Shown here piece after piece: positions 11,601-22,900 of a stretch of 64,000 nucleotides of DNA. The translations under genes and the position numbers were made by a program. Location of the stretch: contig NC_069662.1 in the NCBI RefSeq assembly GCF_027244095.1, positions 56,630,001 to 56,694,000 on the forward strand, written 5' to 3'. Origin of the DNA: Hemicordylus capensis. Taxonomy: Eukaryota > Chordata > Lepidosauria > Squamata > Cordylidae. The notes beneath the pieces are model-generated. The model ran no database searches. It was not told the origin of the DNA and saw only the letters and a program-made list of their open reading frames with translations. Numbering within the stretch: the first letter of the stretch is position 1; each line of letters starts with the position of its first letter.

Positions 11601-12192
11601 AACACTGAGAGAGCAGCATTTCATGAATGCCTGTAGATGCTATGAAACTCCAGCTAACTCAGTGATTTCATGTTCCCCAGGGATGCTGGTGGCAGAGAGT
11701 TTTGAGCACATCTACTCCATCTACAATGCCAGTCTCAGGCGATACATAGGCACCATCCTCTTCCTCTTTGGCTTTGCCCTGGGCTTCTACCTGCTGCTCA
11801 AGATGCTGGGTGTGGACCTCCTGTGGACCTTGGAAAAGGCCAACAAGTGGTGCGAACGACCAGAGTGGGTCCATATCGACACCACCCCCTTTGCCAGCCT
11901 GCTTCGCAACCTGGGAATCTTGTTTGGGCTGGGACTAGGCCTCAACTCTCCTATGTATGTAGAAAGCTGCAAAGGGAAGCAGGGTCAATGGCTGACTTTC
12001 CGCCTCAGCTGCATCATTGCCTCACTGTTCATCCTCCATCTGTTTGATTCCTTTGAATTGCCCACTGACAGGGAGTTCCTCTTCTACATCCTCTCCTTCT
12101 GCAAGAGCACTTGTGCTCACGTCTGTGCTGTGGCACTGATCCCCTATTGCATCTCCCGGCTCCTCTGGCAGACAGAAAAGAAAGACCTGTAG
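5384..12192 (+). CDS. G6PC1: Glucose-6-phosphatase catalytic subunit 1, whole coding span (5 exons)
   Basis: Hydrolyses glucose-6-phosphate to glucose and phosphate in the ER lumen, the last step of gluconeogenesis and glycogenolysis, together with the G6P transporter. Coding exons are 5384-5601, 8233-8342, 9181-9286, 9794-9909 and 11681-12192. They join in frame to 353 codons plus stop (human 357). The start is the ATG whose product [10 protein letters not shown] aligns with human MNVLHDFGIQ. The phosphatase signature is complete: R79 in FGQRPYWW, H115 in PSGHTMG, R166 and H172 in [12 protein letters not shown] (human R83, H119, R170, H176). The rest is hydrophobic, as expected for the nine-helix fold. 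The C-terminus KKDL fits the KKXX ER-retrieval signal. Odd: the human N96 glycosylation sequon is absent. G6PC1 is preferred over G6PC2/G6PC3 because of sequence similarity and the AARSD1-PTGES3L-RUNDC1 neighbours. Confidence 0.97.
6078..6325. mobile_element. Palindromic MITE, family A copy 1 (G6PC1 intron 1)
   Basis: Inverted ends ATTAAGGTCATCCACACAAT and GAATGACCTTAAT. The inner arms carry GTGTGGAAGCAAGGTAGGAGG in both orientations. Related to 18366-18480 and 18960-19237. Confidence 0.75.
6811..7075 (-). mobile_element. BovB-tailed tRNA SINE
   Basis: Starts GTGCCGTCGAGTCGGTGTCG (reverse of the SINE tail) and ends at GCCATTAGGTGGC (reverse of the head). It holds an (AT)n(AG)n microsatellite at 6934-6969. 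Confidence 0.8.
7154..7797 (+). mobile_element. tRNA-derived SINE carrying an inserted MITE
   Basis: The head GATAGCTCAGTGGTAGAGC resembles a tRNA A-box region. The body resumes at 7680 and ends CTGACCCAGTATAAAACAGC. It is split by the family-B MITE at 7243-7679. Confidence 0.7.
7243..7679. mobile_element. GC-rich TIR MITE, family B copy 2
   Basis: Left end GGTCTCACGAC, right end GCCGATCGTGAGAATAGCCT, inside a tRNA SINE and therefore younger than it. Confidence 0.7.
8233..8342 (+). CDS. G6PC1: G6PC1 coding exon 2
   Basis: 110 nt, the same length as I recall for human. The acceptor is ctacAG and the donor gGTGAGG. It carries catalytic R79 (codon 8249-8251) and the luminal loop in which human N96 is replaced by I92 (codon 8288-8290). 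Confidence 0.96.
8540..9005. repeat. GC-rich interspersed repeat in G6PC1 intron 2
   Basis: Starts GAGGCTGTTCTCATACACAG, has internal fold-backs, and its second half matches 1880-2112. Nonautonomous DNA element likely. Confidence 0.5.
9181..9286 (+). CDS. G6PC1: G6PC1 coding exon 3
   Basis: 106 nt, matching the human length I recall. It encodes [16 protein letters not shown] with catalytic H115. The following stretch ([12 protein letters not shown]) diverges clearly from human at the same length. The acceptor is ctccAG and the donor AGGTGAGC. Confidence 0.94.
9794..9909 (+). CDS. G6PC1: G6PC1 coding exon 4
   Basis: 116 nt, matching the human length I recall. It encodes [18 protein letters not shown] with R166 and the phosphate-accepting H172. 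The acceptor is ccccAG and the donor GGTTAGT. Confidence 0.96.
10077..10587. mobile_element. GC-rich TIR MITE, family B copy 3 (G6PC1 intron 4)
   Basis: Left GAGGCCTGTTCACACAATAG, right GATCGTGAGGATTGCTTC. It contains a 13-base C run at about 10427-10436 and beyond. Confidence 0.6.
10600..10790. repeat. Fold-back repeat related to 37370-37535
   Basis: Both loci share ATTAGTGTGATTGTGTGA-like and CCATAAACCA segments with inverted ends (AATGTGGGTTA and TTAACCCACATT). Confidence 0.55.
10815..10915. mobile_element. Short hAT-type MITE
   Basis: Ends CAGGGGTAGGCAACCTTGG and CCAAGGTTGCCCGACCCC. The 8-bp flanks CTTTAGGG and CTGTAGGG differ at one base. Confidence 0.75.
10930..11680. other. Remainder of G6PC1 intron 4
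   Basis: Nothing recognisable; unique-looking intronic sequence up to the exon 5 acceptor. Confidence 0.4.
11681..12192 (+). CDS. G6PC1: G6PC1 coding exon 5 with stop
   Basis: 512 nt, residues 184-353. It encodes the C-terminal half with [11 protein letters not shown] and [17 protein letters not shown], close to human, and ends EKKDL-TAG. The acceptor is ccccAG. An upstream in-frame ATG at 11545 lies in the intron and is not the start. Confidence 0.97.
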
Positions 12193-13697
12193 GGAAAAGA
12201 TGACTTGGGGAACCAACACCTTGACATGGCCTTCTCCATCCCAGGTCTTGAAGGGGCCCTTGGGACTCATGCCTGAAGGTTCAGACAGTAAACCATGAAG
12301 TGCTGCTCTCTTTAGTGGGAGATAGAAAAGAGTCCCCTTCCTAGACTGATGAGTATTGTTTCCTACAGAGTAGGGTCAGGAGCATTCCAACATTTTGGCA
12401 ATGTTGAGGAAGATCAAGATGTCTCCGCCCAGGAATAGAGGGTGACTCATGTTCAGATGTGTATCATGAACAACTCTGGGAGTCCAAACTAGAACAGAGG
12501 AGTGTCAAAGAACCTGATCAATTTTAAAGCAAGCAAAATCAATTTATGAGGGATATCTTGTGCATTTACTAATAGCCTATGGAAATCAATTGCTCTTGCA
12601 TCCCTCTGCCAGCCTTTTTTGTCCTTTTTAAGTTCCTGACGCTCTATTTCTTTAGATGTGTATGTGCCCATGCATCTGGCTATTTGTCTGTATCCCTTTG
12701 TCACCCATCAGTCTCAGTCTTTCTCTTTTGTCCCCTCACTTCCGTTCTTGGTATCTGTTTCATCCTATTTGTCTTTGTGTAACTTTTCCTAATATGCCTT
12801 CTGCTGTAATAATGCATTTGGCACAATATATTTTAGCCATGCAACCCTTAATCTAAGGGTTAATTAAGATGTGTGCTTCACTTTCTTAAGAGGCACTTGC
12901 TTGAACAAACCACCCAGTTATGGGTGGTTCGGTTGCAAATCTCCTAAGCATGCTTTCTGGGAAACAAATCAGGGCTGCTTCACACCTTGCAAGAAACAAA
13001 CTCATGTATTCAATGACATGCATGAGTCAGGAAACTCTAGCCAATAGCATCATCTTGGCATTGGTACACTAACATGCTTGTCTCCCTTATGAGCAACTTA
13101 CTCATGTAAACATAATGTATAACAGGTAGGACTGTCCACAGCTGAGACTTACGGTACTTATCAGTAAGCATGTTTAGGACACATATGTATTTAGTCTTCC
13201 CTCTATTTCTGGCACCTCAGCTGTGGTGCACTGTGTATGATATACCATGCTGCTTGGGTCTCATTAAAGTCTGGATAAGGTGGGATAATGGATTACAGAG
13301 ATGGCGGGATACTGAAGTGCAACACAAGACTAGGTTAGACAAATTGATCTCTAGGTTGTGTACCTAACTGGTACACAAAGGACAGTTCTCAGAGGCATAG
13401 CTGAAGCCATCAAAAAGAGAAGCTGCAGCAAACCCCGGCAGTGCTCAATTTCGAAAAGAGCCCAGTTGGGGGGCATGTAAAGTCATGGAGAGTGCTTCTG
13501 AGCTTCTGTAGTGTCTTTCTCACTTGGATTAGGGGGCACGTGCTTCCAGAGTAGACTTTAAACCCCCACGCCTCACCCTTACAAATATTTATCCCTAAGA
13601 GTACTCTTGCTTCCAACATGACTCTCCTCTGCAAAATCAGACCACTAACGAACCAGCTCCTCCTGGCAAGCATGAAGGAGGATGACAGAGAAGACAT
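12193..13697 (+). other. G6PC1 3' UTR zone and convergent gap to AARSD1
   Basis: No coding exon is seen. It presumably holds the G6PC1 3' UTR. A perfect 9-bp hairpin (AACCACCCA, loop GTTA, TGGGTGGTT) lies at 12908-12929. G6PC1 and AARSD1 stop codons are about 1.6 kb apart, tail to tail. Confidence 0.5.
13263..13268 (+). terminator. Candidate G6PC1 polyadenylation signal
   Basis: ATTAAA about 1.07 kb after the G6PC1 stop and before the convergent AARSD1 3' end. Other sites are possible. Confidence 0.3.
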
Positions 13698-13703
13698 TTT
13701 AAT
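13698..13703 (-). terminator. Candidate AARSD1 polyadenylation signal
   Basis: ATTAAA on the minus strand, 92 nt past the stop. Confidence 0.45.
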
Positions 13704-13794
13704 TGTATTAGTTTATAGTCCTTAAGGGGAACTGAGACTGGACCTTTTCTCCATTATCTTTCTCATGCCAACCATTTGTCTTTTGTCCATCCCA

Positions 13795-13930
13795 TCATTG
13801 CTCTGTGTTTTTGTGATTGATACACTCCTGGAGGAGGGCCTCCACCTCTGTTCGCCGGCTCATCCGTGTGGCTTTGCCCTGGAAGCGGCCGTGTTTCCCA
13901 GCTCCTTTCCCTTCCAGCAGTTCAGCCACC
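13795..13930 (-). CDS. AARSD1: AARSD1 coding exon 12 with stop
   Basis: 136 nt, VAELLEGKGAGKHGRFQGKA through CINHKNTEQ and TGA. The acceptor is TACAAG. Confidence 0.96.
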
Positions 13931-16900
13931 CTTGTAAGAAAAAACAGAATCCGAGTTGGTGTGATCTGCTCAATTACCTTTCCCGCCCACCAGCCTTAAA
14001 ACTGCTTTGTTTCCCAATGGGCTCCCACAGAAGGCACCAAAGCTATATATATCCTGGTTGGTTTGCTCTCAGCCCTACAACTGGCAGATGGATACTCAAT
14101 AATCATTCTTGTTCAAAGCTCTCCAACAACTTGTGAGGAGCCGACAGAAACAGATCATCCCTCCCCTACCACTCCCACCAATCCAGAAACTTAATTTAAT
14201 TTCTCCAGCTGGCTTAAGTGAGGAGTGACTCACCTGGGGCCTAGTTTTTCCACCATTTCTGGAGGTCCTGCAAGTAGGAAAAGCCCAGCTGCCTTTTCAT
14301 CACCCACAGACAGGAAAATGAGAGTTTTCTGTTGAAAGGACAGAGTTTCAGAGCTGCTGCTATACTGCAAAAACACTCACAACTGAACAGGATTTGGTAA
14401 GACAGGTTTCTGGTGGTCTATCACTACCACCTGCAATGCATACATTCCACTGATTCCCACAGCTGCATCTGGCAGCCATTTTAAGGTATTCAGAGGAGCT
14501 GTGTTTTGTGGCTGTTGCCATACTTTGAGGGAAGTATGTAGGTCAGAGATGGGATAGCAACAGCCTGGAAAGATGAGTGTTTCAGGAGCTAGTTTTATAG
14601 GGATGGGGACGCTGATGTTGTCAACCTAGATTGCACATCTGCTTTGACAATGTTTGGGGTAACTGCAATTTGGAAATTCTTCACTTGTGCCTATAATGGG
14701 ATCAGGTGCGACTCAAAGATATGAGTCCAATCCAGGATGTAAGCAAAGACAGAAAGAAATTTTAAGACCTTTAAGCCATTTGAGATAGAAGTTGTTATTT
14801 ATGGATGCAGCTGTGAAGTCATTCTGAGAAATAAATCAGATTCAATTTAGTTTAGGCAGTTAGGGAAGTTTTGCATTCTAAATTGAACAATCATATGGTG
14901 GCTTATAAGGTAACCAGAGCAATGGCATATCAGTTGCTCCTGAATCTGTTTAAGAGTGACCACTTTGGAGAAAGGTCATACAACTGTCATTCTGCTAACT
15001 ATTAGAAACTTTAGCCAGTCTTCTTTGATATCTTGAAGTAAGTTGGAAACCTTTTGCTATAACCTCTTTATTTTTAATTGCTACTAGGTAGTATTACATG
15101 TACAGTAGAACCTCGTTATCTGCGGATCCTGCATCTGTGGACTCGTGTATCTGCAGTCGGGTAACAGACACCCGACCTCAGTATACGCAGGGGGCGGGAG
15201 GGTAAAAAAGGGTTAAATCCCCTTATCCACAAGGTGGGGATGGCTGGAAATGACCTCGGAGATCATTTCCAGCTGCCCTTTTGAGAACGGAAACCATTTT
15301 ATGGCTCCTTTTGCAAAACAAAAAACAAAAACCCAGAAAAAATGCTATTTTCAGCCGATGCTCCACTGTTGGGCGGCACTGCTGGGGACCATGAGGCATG
15401 GTAGGCCACTTCCTCCCACATTTCTATGGCCTTTTGCCCCATTTGGGGGACTTTCCCCAACCTACGGGAACTTAACTCCTCAATTTCCATAGACCCAATG
15501 TTCCAGTATTCACGGTTTCTGTATCCATGGTAGTATCAGAGAACAGAACCCCTGTGAATACTAAAGTTCTCCCGTATAATTGTTTTAACCACAGAATTGT
15601 TGATTTAGAATTAAACTATTAATAATCACTTTATGCTCTCATTTAATCTCACAGATATACCAAAAAAGAACCCACGACGATATCATCTAATAGTAAACTA
15701 TAATCTAGAAGTATGCATGTGCCTCCAAAGAACTATATAACCTGTAGATAATAAATTTCCAAACCTCGGAACACTATAAATTCTTCCAATACTTTTCTAA
15801 TATTGCCAAATGCATTTCAGCCTCAGCAAGGCCTTCTTCGGTGGCATCTACTGAAAACAGATATTATGAACTGATAAGCCATTTGATTAAGATATCAAAA
15901 GCAATAAGACCTCTGAAACTATACAACCCAGGAATAAACACCTGGTTTAATATGATTGTATACTACCATTCTGAGAACAACAAGGCTTCTTCTATTGAAG
16001 TAATGTCACTGAAGAAGGCCTTGCTAAGGCCAAAATGCATTTGGCAATGTTAGAAAAGTACTGGAAGATTTTTTCCTTGTATGTTCTGTGGCTGATTTTG
16101 GCTCTTTACAAGATACAGCTTGCATTTTCACTTCATTTATAATTGATTTGACTGTTCATCTATTAAATTGGACATCTAGAAATTTAGACGGAAACCTCAT
16201 GAATGATTGGATGGCAAGTTGTGGCACTTTGTCTACGTTCACTCTGAAGTCGCCAGCAGTGAAGTCCGTTTTGAACTCCATTGTTTTGACTCATGCTTTA
16301 GATTGGTTTGTGTATTCATTAAGAGCATCTATGGTTATATGTTTTAGCTAAGACTTTATTAAATTTCTTCTATATTTACTGAGTTCATAGTGTTCAGTGA
16401 TTTGCAATTTTTTCCCCCTACAGGTTATATAGTTCTTTGGAGGCTCATGCATACTTCTAGATTATAGTTTTCTATTAAATGACTATGAGCCGGGTCTCAC
16501 GATCAGTGAGACTCGGTTTCTAAAGGTGAGCGGGGAGAGAGGGCTTAGCCTACTCTCCCCGTACACGAGCAGACTGTCTGCTCTGGGAGGCCGAAGCGGC
16601 CGCCCACACAACTGCTGGCTCCGTAATGGAGCCAGCGGGTGCTGGGGAGAGCGGGGGCCGATCGGCCCCCAGAAGCTCCAGCATGCTTTGCGTGAGCGCG
16701 CAGAGCATGCTGGAGACACCCCCGGATCTGGGAGGCGGCTTTTCACTTCCCCTCCGGGGGTCTACTTGTGAGGAGCCACGGCACGGCTACTCAGGATTTA
16801 AAAAACCGGGTTTGTGGAGCACTTGCTCCGCAAACCCAGTGTAAGGGGAAGGCTACTTAGGTGGGTTAACCACCAGGAGGCAACCAGGCTCGCCTGTGAG

Positions 16901-19900
16901 CCCGGTGGCTCACACGATCAGCCAAAATCGGGCTAGGCTCCCCTAGCCCGATTTCGGCTGATTGTGGGAATAGCCTCTATATTTTGGTGGGTTCTGGTAT
17001 TCCTACGAATTTGTTGGAACTCATTTAAGTCCTTGTTAGCTTCACAGCTAACTAATCTCACTACATCTCCTTCCTTCTGCTATGTTATATTCACAGTGAC
17101 TCATAATACACATCTGCACACAATTTCTTAAACCTTAACTATTACTACTCTAAGTAAAGTTGTTAAATGCCAAGGTTGTCCTGATTTGTGTTGAGGAGAG
17201 TATGAAACCTACTTTCAACTTAAGCACGATGCCTTTGGTGGCCCTATACAACCCCATTACATGTGGGGCAAAATTCAGAGAAATAAGGAAGGATGGACTC
17301 ACCTCTGTGCCAATCTCATTCGCAATGATGTTCATGAACTCAGAATCGCCATCTTTCCTGCATAGAGAGATAAGATGTTCTAGGAACCCATGACAACTTT
17401 TCTTCCCACCCCAAGATCTGGAATAAGGAAGCCTAAACCCCACCTCTACCATACCTACCACAATAGATCCACCAGTCTCACATGAAGAAAACTTCTAACA
17501 TCTGGACTAGCTGAGAATCATTTTAAAAGTATTAAATTTTAGTTTCAAATTTTTAGTTTTACTGATCCAAAGTTTTAAAATATTATATTTGTAGTACCCA
17601 TCTTTCACCATGATGGACTTTAAAAGCATGTAGTTGGGGGGGGGGGCGGGGGGGGGGGGACGACGGAAGTAACAGTCCCCAAATATGAATGTTTTCCAGT
17701 TGTTAAAATCAGCATCCTATTTTGGGCGGAGAAAGTTCCTGGCATCCAGAATGATCCCTTTTTTCAGGCATGTGGGCTCTGGGAATTTGAACCTTTCCAC
17801 ATAGATCTCATGCAAACCCATACACTGAACTACCTTTTCACTCACCTGTGCAACACAAACAGTGGTTCCTGAGCCAGGTTAGTTTTGAAACTGTGAGCAG
17901 TAAGAACAGCCAAATCTCTCAGCAGATTCAAGTTGCTCTGAAAAGAAAGTACATAATAAACGACTGTGCTGAGTGCATCACTTCATTGCCACACGGAAGC
18001 TGGAGTGAGGGACAGAGCAGGCAAGGGAATTCTCAGAAAGGTCAAGGCTGAAATTTGTCTCTCTGTGGATTTGTCAGACCACGTCCTGGACATAAATATC
18101 AAAACAGCTGTAAGGGAACTTCTAGGATTCTTTAGGAGGCAGAGTCAGAAGGACTTCCTGCCCCTAATATTTTACAGAGCCACCCTGGCCACGATTGGTT
18201 CAGTCTGGACTTCTCACTGTCTAAAAGCCAAATAATTCCTTCCAGATCAGGCCAAAGCATCCTGAATAATATCAACAGTCAGAGCCAATATCCCAGACTA
18301 TTGGTTATGACTGCTGCTCTTTCTTGATCCGTCTTTTTCAATCCTAGCTTCCATCTTCCTTTGCCAACTATTGTGGTCATTCACACAATCAAAAACTGTT
18401 CAGCCTGGGTTTGGGAACTGTGTATGCTCCCAATTTCCGGTTGTGTGGAAACAAGGTTAGAGGGAAACCTGGGTAAAAGTTACTGAGGCTATTCTCACGA
18501 TGGGGAAAACTGGGCTAACGGAGACCACTCCACTGCTCCCCCATCGTGAGAACCACTGGCTAGCCCACCAAAGTAGCCCTCCCCTAACCTCATTTGAGGT
18601 TAGCAAAGTGAGCACTTCACTAACCCCATTTTTAAGATCGTGAGACACCGTGGCAACTCACGAGTAGACCCCTGACTGGGAGGCTGCAGCAAGCCTCCCG
18701 TCGTTGGGGGTCCCCCCAGAATGCCCCGCACACTCGCATGAGGCATCCTGAGACTTTTGGGGGCCAGACGGCCCCTGCTGCCCCTATGGGCTCCATGATG
18801 GAGCCAGTCATTGTGTGGGCAGCCGATTGGCTGCCTAGGGCTCCGTGCTCGTCTGCAGGGAGCAGAAGAGCTCATCTGTGGGGAGAACAGGTCAAGCCCG
18901 CTCTCTCCGCAGAAGCCCTGCAGGCTCTCCACACTGCTCATGTGGAGAGCCTCACTATGATAGGTAACATCATAGGGAGACAATGAGGTCATTCACACAG
19001 TCAGAAAACCGTGTTTGGGAGCTGTGTGTGCTCCAATTTTCAGTTGTGTGGAAGCAAGGTAGGAGGAAAACCTGGGTAGCTTTTCCTCCTATCTTGTTTC
19101 CACATTCTCGCTTGCTTCTACTCAGGTTTTCCTCCAACCTTGCTTCCACACAACCGAAAATTGGGAGCACACACATCTCCCAAACTGGGTTTTTGACTGT
19201 GTGAATGACCTCATTGTCTCCCTATGATGTTACCTATTGGGTTTAATCTTGACTGCTATAAGTCACAGATCCTATCTGATTGCTAATGAGAGCTGGTGAC
19301 AGATCCCAATCCCAGCACTGGGAATCCAGATTCCAGACCCCTCCAAAGGGGGACACCAAGTGCCAGCCAGTTGTACCTTCTGAAACTGCTTCACTGAGTT
19401 CTGTAGCCTCTTCACAGCTTCCACATGTTCCTCTGGACCGTTCCTAAAACAACAATGCCATCTTGAGGAAAAGAAGGATTCTTAGGGAGCATTATCATAC
19501 CCTCCTAAGGGAGGACAAGCTTGGAGTGGGGTTATGTGGGAGGAAAGTTACATTACGTGGACAAAGAGACAGCTTGTGTTAAAAGGGGGACAGGCTGGTT
19601 CATACATTATGTGGAAACATGGTTAAATTCTGGTTCTGCATGATGTTCTTGAGCCTCAGGAGTGTTTGCATGATCCTCAGCAGAATTCTACTTCTGATCG
19701 AGATTAAAAACAAATCAGAATTAGTCATAATATCTGAACTGACCCATCTTGGTTTATTCTAACTTATTTCCTTGAAATAAACTAAGATCAGAACCCAAGG
19801 TTTGAAGTGGGTTTCAAATCCTGCATTTTAAGGAAATTGCATAAACCAGCATAAACCAAGACAGGTCAGTTCAGATATTATGATCAATCTTTGATGTTGC

Positions 19901-22900
19901 AACCAATATCTGAATTTGTAGGTAGAATTGTTCTGAGGCTTAGGTGGGCAGGAGGGGGATGTGTGCTCCCAAGGCTTGTGAACGTCACATAGAACCAAGA
20001 TTTAACTGTGGTGCCATGTGACATCTGAACCAAACTGGCATTGAGTAGTAATACAAATGGTTGCACTGATTGGGAACAGTCATCTTCTTACTTAATGTGC
20101 GACTTGAAAAGCTTAAATTACATGCCCTGAGCCCCAAGATTACAGAGAGGTATTATTGTTTGCCTTAAGGAGAGAAAAATCCAACTCTTTGCAGCTGCAG
20201 CTTTGGCATTTTGAATGAAATGCACAGGTTGATATTTTTTATATATTTCTGGAGATTGTGTGTAGTTCCTTGCATTCTCTAGGATAGAAGATAACGAGTA
20301 CTTGCTTAAGCAGTGATGTGAAGGCCTTCTCGGTGGCATGGCTTCGCTCCAGAGCTTTCAGCACTCGGTTCCCAGCAAGGAAAACTAAATTGGTCTTGTT
20401 CTTTTTCCCCTTTTCGGTGCCCAACAGCTTAATTACCTTTAAAACAAACACACAGTACCTCTGAGTGAGAGATTCATGTTAGGAAGGTATTATGTCTGCT
20501 TTGATCTTGTCCCTTATAGTCACAGGGTCAAGAGTGAGGCACCACAAAGGGGCCTCACATGTGGTGTTCCATGGTCCCCATGGAACATGGGCCAACATTC
20601 AGACAAGCAGTGTGCCAGCAGAAGTGTGTTTTTGTTGAGAAAGGGGTGTGTGATTTTGGAGATCCCTTCTTCCTATGCAGCCACCTATGCCGAAATCCCT
20701 GAGAGTTGGATGTTGGCCAGCATTTCCACACAAAGCACAGATGTGACTAGTGCTAATCTCTGACAGGATTCAATTTGCAGGGGCTGTGATTTTGAGGTTA
20801 CAAGCTCCTGTCGCATGACTCACCTGCAGGTCACTGAGGTTGGAGACGTGTGTGCCACAACACATGTTGGCATCAATGCCCTCAATGCTTATTATCCGAA
20901 CAGGCCCAGTGTGGTCATCCGGCAAGCCACGGCTCCTCACCTGAAATACAATGCCTTGTTAGAGAAGGCCATGGGGCAGCTCTCCTTGACCCCAGAGGAG
21001 CTTTTACCCCTAGACTTCAGGACTGAAGTCCAGGGCCTCCACACCCCGAGGGCCCCCAAATCCTCTTTAGTCTGTCCTGAGTGGTGTGGTTTGTGCCCTC
21101 AAGAACCTATGTGTTAAAAAATTATGCTTAACTTGCAGCAGGGGAGCCTCCAAAGGCCATTAGGTCCAGCCTCCAAAATTATCTAGGTGCACCTCTGCTT
21201 GGCCCAGACTCTCCTTACCATCTCAACTTCAGGATCGCCCACTGCCAACTCCCGCACCACCACAGGGATTCGGGCACGGATCTTTTCATTCACGTTCTGC
21301 TCAAGGGCTGCCACCTGAGCTGCTGTCATTGAAGTGGTGTCCAGTTCAATAGTGCTTCTCTGGCGACCCAGCTCCCTGCAGAAGGTGGGAGAGAGGCAAT
21401 CTTTCCCCCCATCACCAGGGAGAGAACCCTCCATGCAGAGAGTCTTCTTACAACTTTAGATATTGACTCAGACCATTGGTTCATCCAAAGCTTGTTTGAT
21501 CTGAAACCTCAGGAATTTGTTAAATACTTACGTTGGCCTAATTTGTGTTGAGGTGAATGTGGAATATACTTTCAACTTAGAGCAAGAAACTGTTGGTAGC
21601 CCTCAGCACCCGTCTAATCCCATTATGTCAGTTGAAATTCAGAGAAACAAGAAAAGAGGGACTCGCCTCAGTACTGAGTCAGGTCATTAGTTCATCCAAA
21701 GCCCAATACAGTCTACACTGACTGGCAGCAGCTCTCCAAGGTTTCAGACATGGGTCTTTTCCAGCCCTTCTACTTAGAGATGCCAGGGATTGAAATTGGG
21801 CCCCTCTGCACATGTAACATGTCTTCTACTACTGTGCTAATACAGAACTCTTGGCCCCCCCAACACCATATTTTGATTAAGGACTATTACACAGAAACAA
21901 AGCTTAAGCACTTTACATAGCTCCTAGAATTCTTTGCTTCTATCTTGCCAGACTCCACATTTTTTTTATGGCTACATGTTTGTTAACCTTAGGATCTCCC
22001 TCAAGATGAAAACAACAAGAACATGAGAACAGCCCTGCTGGATCAGGCCCAAGGCCCATCTAGTCCAGCATCCTGCTTCACACAGTGGCCCACCGGATGC
22101 CTCTGGGAAGCCCACAGGCAAGAGCTGAGGGCACGCCCTCTCTCCTACTGCTACTCCCCTGCAACTGGTATTTATAGGCATCTGGCCTCAGAGGCTGGAG
22201 GTAGCCTATAGCCCTCAGACTAGTAGCCATTGATAGGCTTGTCCACTGTTCCCTCTAAAGCATGCGCTTTAATCTTTAATCCAAAAATTTGCTGACACAA
22301 ACGTTTGATATCTTAACAGGAAAAATGTAGAAAATTGTGAAGTAATACAATATTGTGGAATAATTTCTCTCTTTCTCTATAAACTAGAATACTAGGCTAC
22401 AACGCACTGATGTACATTTAGTTCTTCACAATGGCTTCAAGAGCTTTGGAAATATATTGCCTTGTGGCTGTCTTGTCGTGTTGATTAGTCTGTAACATAG
22501 CTTCACTAATGATTTATAGTTTTATCTCAGGGCATTATTAATAAAGATCTGAAGAGTGATCTATGCAGCTTCTCAACAACTTGCACTCCCCTCAGGACCT
22601 CAATTTCTCAAGGTGTTTACAGACAGACCCTTAGTCACTGGCTCATTCCTGTGCTCAGAAAAGCCACATGCCAAGAGAGCAGCCCTCTACAAAAAAAACC
22701 TGCCTCCCATGTGGGGATCCAGCAATGGTTCATTCACAATTTGCTGCACCTACAAATATCTAGGCTATGTTCTGTATTCATGTTTAGCCTAGCTCAATTG
22801 GACACATGTCTGTGATTTTCTACTCCCAAAGGTGGAAATTACATGTTTGCTGTTGCTGATAAGTATTCCAAACCGGCAACAGGTTTGTGGGTATTATTAG

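Noticed and set aside
5384-12192. Assignment as G6PC3 or G6PC2
   Set aside because: Residue-level similarity is to G6PC1 ([25 protein letters not shown] end), and the neighbours are those of the G6PC1 locus.
20300-20301. GT donor a few bases inside AARSD1 intron 7
   Set aside because: Its use shifts exon 8 out of frame and removes all similarity to the conserved segment.
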